Origin: Williamsia sp. 1135
GTDB lineage: Bacteria; Actinomycetota; Actinomycetes; Mycobacteriales; Mycobacteriaceae
Assembly: GCF_002095395.1 (NCBI RefSeq)
Contig: NZ_MJEI01000056.1
Location: 1-33,029 of the forward strand
Direction of reading: 5' to 3'
Length of the DNA: 33,029 bases
Both the position numbers and the translations under genes were made by a program. The stretch's first letter is position 1; each line of letters opens with the position of its first letter. Under the pieces are notes generated by a model. That model saw nothing but the letters and a program-made list of their open reading frames with translations, was not told the origin of the DNA and ran no database searches. This document shows positions 31,425-33,029 of the stretch, piece by piece.

Positions 31425-32567
31425 TCATGCCGCCTCGCTGCTTTGATCGATCAGTTTGAGTTGGCGGTGGAGGTCCCGGCGGGTGTATTTCCAGGCGAAG
31501 GGTTCGGCGGTGCGGTTGTAGCGTTCGGCGAAGGTGTGCAACCGGTTCTCGACTGAGGTGAGGTCGGGAAAGTCATTGGGCGTGAGGACTTTGCGTTGGA
31601 CGATGGAAAAGTAGATCTCGACTTGGTTGAGCCATGATGCGTGCACCGGGGTGTGCACCATGACCGCGTTCGGGTATCGGGCGGTGAGGCGGTCGATCGA
31701 TGCTTGTCCGCGGTGCGAGGAGCCGTTGTCGACGACCCAAAACACCCGGTCGGCGGACGCGTACGGTTCGCTCGTCATGACCTGATCGACGAGGGCGGTG
31801 AACTCGGTGATGCCGGTGCTTTGCTCGCAGCGGCCGAAGACCCGTGCGGTGTGGACGTCGTAGGCAGCGAGGTAGGTGAGCGCGCCGCGGCGGCGGTAGT
31901 CGTGGCTGACGCGCATCGGGCGACCTGGTGCGGCGGCGGTGGTGCGGTGGCAGCGGTCGCGGGCTTGGATCGACGGCTTTTCATCGGCCGAGATCACAAA
32001 CTCGTTGCTGCCCAACGGTTTGCCTGCGTAGCGGCGTGCGTACAGGTCGAGAACGACAGATGCTCTCATCTCGAAGTTCGGGTCGCGGGCGGCGATCCAG
32101 GAGCGATGCTGCCACGGTTTGAGCGCATCCTCGTCCAGCCACCGGCGCACCGTCGACACCGAGACGGTCATGCCGTCGCGTGCGAGTTGGGCGGCGAGTT
32201 CCGGGGTGGACCACCGTGCGATCGGAATATCGTGATCGGCCGGGATCTGACACGCCCACGCTTTCACTGCAGCGATGTCAGCGGGGGTGTAGATCGGTGG
32301 CCGGCCCGACCGTGGTGCGTCGGCGAGGGCATCGATACCGTGATGGTGGAACCGGCTGCGCCACTTACGGACCGTGTCGGGATGAACGTCGAGTTCGATG
32401 GCGATACTTGCGTTGGTGCAGCCGTCCGCGGCGAGCAGCACGATCAGAGACCGCAGCACTGTCTTCTGCGGTGTCGACCCACACCTCACCCATGTTTCGA
32501 GAACCTGACGGTCGCTGGTGGACAGGACGATCACGCAGGCCGAGGGTCGAGCGGTTTTGTCACTCAT
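31425..32567 (-). CDS. IS630 family transposase
   Basis: The 380-residue DDE transposase has an N-terminal winged/HTH part (TNASIAIELDVHPDTVRKWRSRF, DALADAPRSGRPP) and a second HTH (WSTPELAAQLARDGMTVSVSTV). The catalytic triad is Asp in SADEKPSIQ, Asp in VVDNGSSHRG and Glu in WLNQVEIYFS. The frame is intact from ATG 32567 to a stop next to the left terminal repeat, and nothing suggests inactivation. Its promoter must lie in the 100 bp shared with the passenger gene. Confidence 0.95.
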   Translation of the reverse strand: MSDKTARPSACVIVLSTSDRQVLETWVRCGSTPQKTVLRSLIVLLAADGCTNASIAIELDVHPDTVRKWRSRFHHHGIDALADAPRSGRPPIYTPADIAAVKAWACQIPADHDIPIARWSTPELAAQLARDGMTVSVSTVRRWLDEDALKPWQHRSWIAARDPNFEMRASVVLDLYARRYAGKPLGSNEFVISADEKPSIQARDRCHRTTAAAPGRPMRVSHDYRRRGALTYLAAYDVHTARVFGRCEQSTGITEFTALVDQVMTSEPYASADRVFWVVDNGSSHRGQASIDRLTARYPNAVMVHTPVHASWLNQVEIYFSIVQRKVLTPNDFPDLTSVENRLHTFAERYNRTAEPFAWKYTRRDLHRQLKLIDQSSEAA

Positions 32568-32667
32568 GCCTCAAAAGGACACCTGAGTCACACCTGTCTC
32601 GGGCCGCGGCACGCCGATGATCCGCGAAATGTTGGGTGGACCACACGGATCGGGCACGATCGGATGC

Positions 32668-33015
32668 GTGCCGACACCACCGGAATCGACGAAAAGCTCA
32701 CTGCGCCTCAAGCTCAGCGGCCACGCCCGAACGAGGTGGCCGCAACTCGCGCGAGTCAACGTCCGATTTCGTGGCGCGTTCGCCTACGTCGACGGTGTAC
32801 TACCGGACGAGTCGGTCCTGGTGTTGATGCGGCTGCGATACAACGGCTCCGCTAGCAGATGGGGCTTCGCGATCCACCTCGCGTCCAAGGGCAAGTACGA
32901 AGATTCGCTGCTGCCTACAGGCGACTTCACCGGCAGCCCTGAAGACGCACTCGACACCGCATGCGGGCTCTACCTCGGCGACCCGACAGCCTGGCAAATA
33001 CCCCCGACGAACTAA
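32668..33015 (+). CDS. Passenger protein of the IS630 element, unknown function
   Basis: The 115-residue soluble protein has an N-terminal helix (SLRLKLSGHARTRWPQL), a beta-rich centre (VNVRFRGAFAYVDG, LMRLRYNGSASRWGFAIHLAS) and an EDALDTACGLYLGDPTAW end. Very similar small proteins are common hypothetical proteins in actinobacteria; I know no function. GTG 32668 is the likely start; ATG 32617 would add 17 residues. The stop TAA at 33013-33015 is inside the right terminal repeat, so the gene moves with the element. It could assist or restrain transposition, or be a captured host gene. Confidence 0.75.
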   Translation: MPTPPESTKSSLRLKLSGHARTRWPQLARVNVRFRGAFAYVDGVLPDESVLVLMRLRYNGSASRWGFAIHLASKGKYEDSLLPTGDFTGSPEDALDTACGLYLGDPTAWQIPPTN

Positions 33016-33029
33016 CGGCTCAGACCACT
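33001..33029. repeat. Right terminal inverted repeat of the IS630 element
   Basis: It begins CCCCCGACGAACTAACGG and is the perfect 29-bp reverse complement of 31395-31423. The window ends on its last base. The passenger gene ends within it. Confidence 0.9.

Larger units (their letters stand above)
31396..33028. mobile_element. Complete IS630-type element with passenger gene
   Basis: About 1633 bp are bounded by perfect 29-bp inverted repeats counted with the TA base. Ordinary IS630 elements are near 1.1-1.2 kb with only a transposase. Here the transposase (minus) and a second gene (plus) are divergent and fill the element completely. The transposase stop is 1 bp from the left repeat, and the passenger stop lies inside the right repeat. 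The right-hand TA would be completed by the first base beyond the window. Confidence 0.88.

Noticed and set aside
1-33029. CRISPR array, tRNA, rRNA or phage genes
   Set aside because: No regularly spaced direct repeats, no tRNA or rRNA signatures and no phage structural or integrase genes were seen on either strand.

Overview
The window is high-GC actinobacterial DNA, most likely from a mycolic-acid producer of the order Mycobacteriales, with Gordonia or a close relative favoured. The reasons are a DUF222/HNH (13E12-type) gene with a Gram-positive LexA box, an F420/LLM-type oxidoreductase, acyltransferase-3/SGNH cell-envelope proteins, a KshB-like reductase, a mymA-like monooxygenase cluster, and several promoters whose start site falls on the start codon (leaderless genes). 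The genus is inference; there is no rRNA or tRNA in the window.

Layout. 1-2250: a terminator hairpin, a LexA-box HNH gene on the minus strand, and a decayed stretch with a frameshifted LuxR-type HTH fragment. 2246-4701: cstA and an overlapping ybdD-like gene (pyruvate/peptide uptake). 4734-11063: mostly minus-strand genes: a two-TM protein, a plus-strand cupin, an old-yellow-enzyme reductase, an acyltransferase-3 protein with a C-terminal SGNH domain, a stand-alone secreted SGNH protein sharing that domain, and an SDR. 11169-12223: a TetR regulator divergent from the SDR, then a guanidine-III riboswitch directly in front of a SugE/Gdx guanidinium exporter. 12315-15745: an alpha/beta hydrolase, a secreted GH43 arabinanase-like protein preceded by a nested inverted repeat, and an LLM oxidoreductase.

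15955-21466 is a mymA-like oxidative cluster: a Baeyer-Villiger-type monooxygenase, a diiron ferritin-like protein, an SDR and a LipR-like hydrolase form one overlapping minus-strand operon, divergent from a KshB-like reductase. A 30-bp inverted repeat lies between the two transcription units. The SDR (5-bp duplication), hydrolase (in-frame TGA) and reductase (1-nt loss) are each broken in a different way, while the diiron and FMO genes are intact.

21618-24115: an orphan MurE-like ligase with altered specificity motifs, its terminator, and a GAF-ANTAR regulator. 24178-27050 is scarred by mobile DNA: a PII (glnB) C-terminal fragment beside IS21-end-like repeats, a small conserved gene, and a formaldehyde/alcohol dehydrogenase gene split by a 3'-truncated IS1380-type element with loss of the zinc-binding region.

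27613-31341 is the most novel unit. A divergent TetR gene faces an operon with a clear promoter and overlapping operator. The operon encodes a 52-residue membrane peptide, a membrane-anchored linalool dehydratase/isomerase-like protein and a DUF2236 (MpaB/Lcp-type) oxygenase, joined by 1-nt and 4-nt overlaps. I infer a role in terpenoid or polyisoprenoid conversion. The window ends exactly at the right end of a complete IS630-type element with 29-bp perfect terminal repeats. It carries a divergent passenger gene as well as its transposase.
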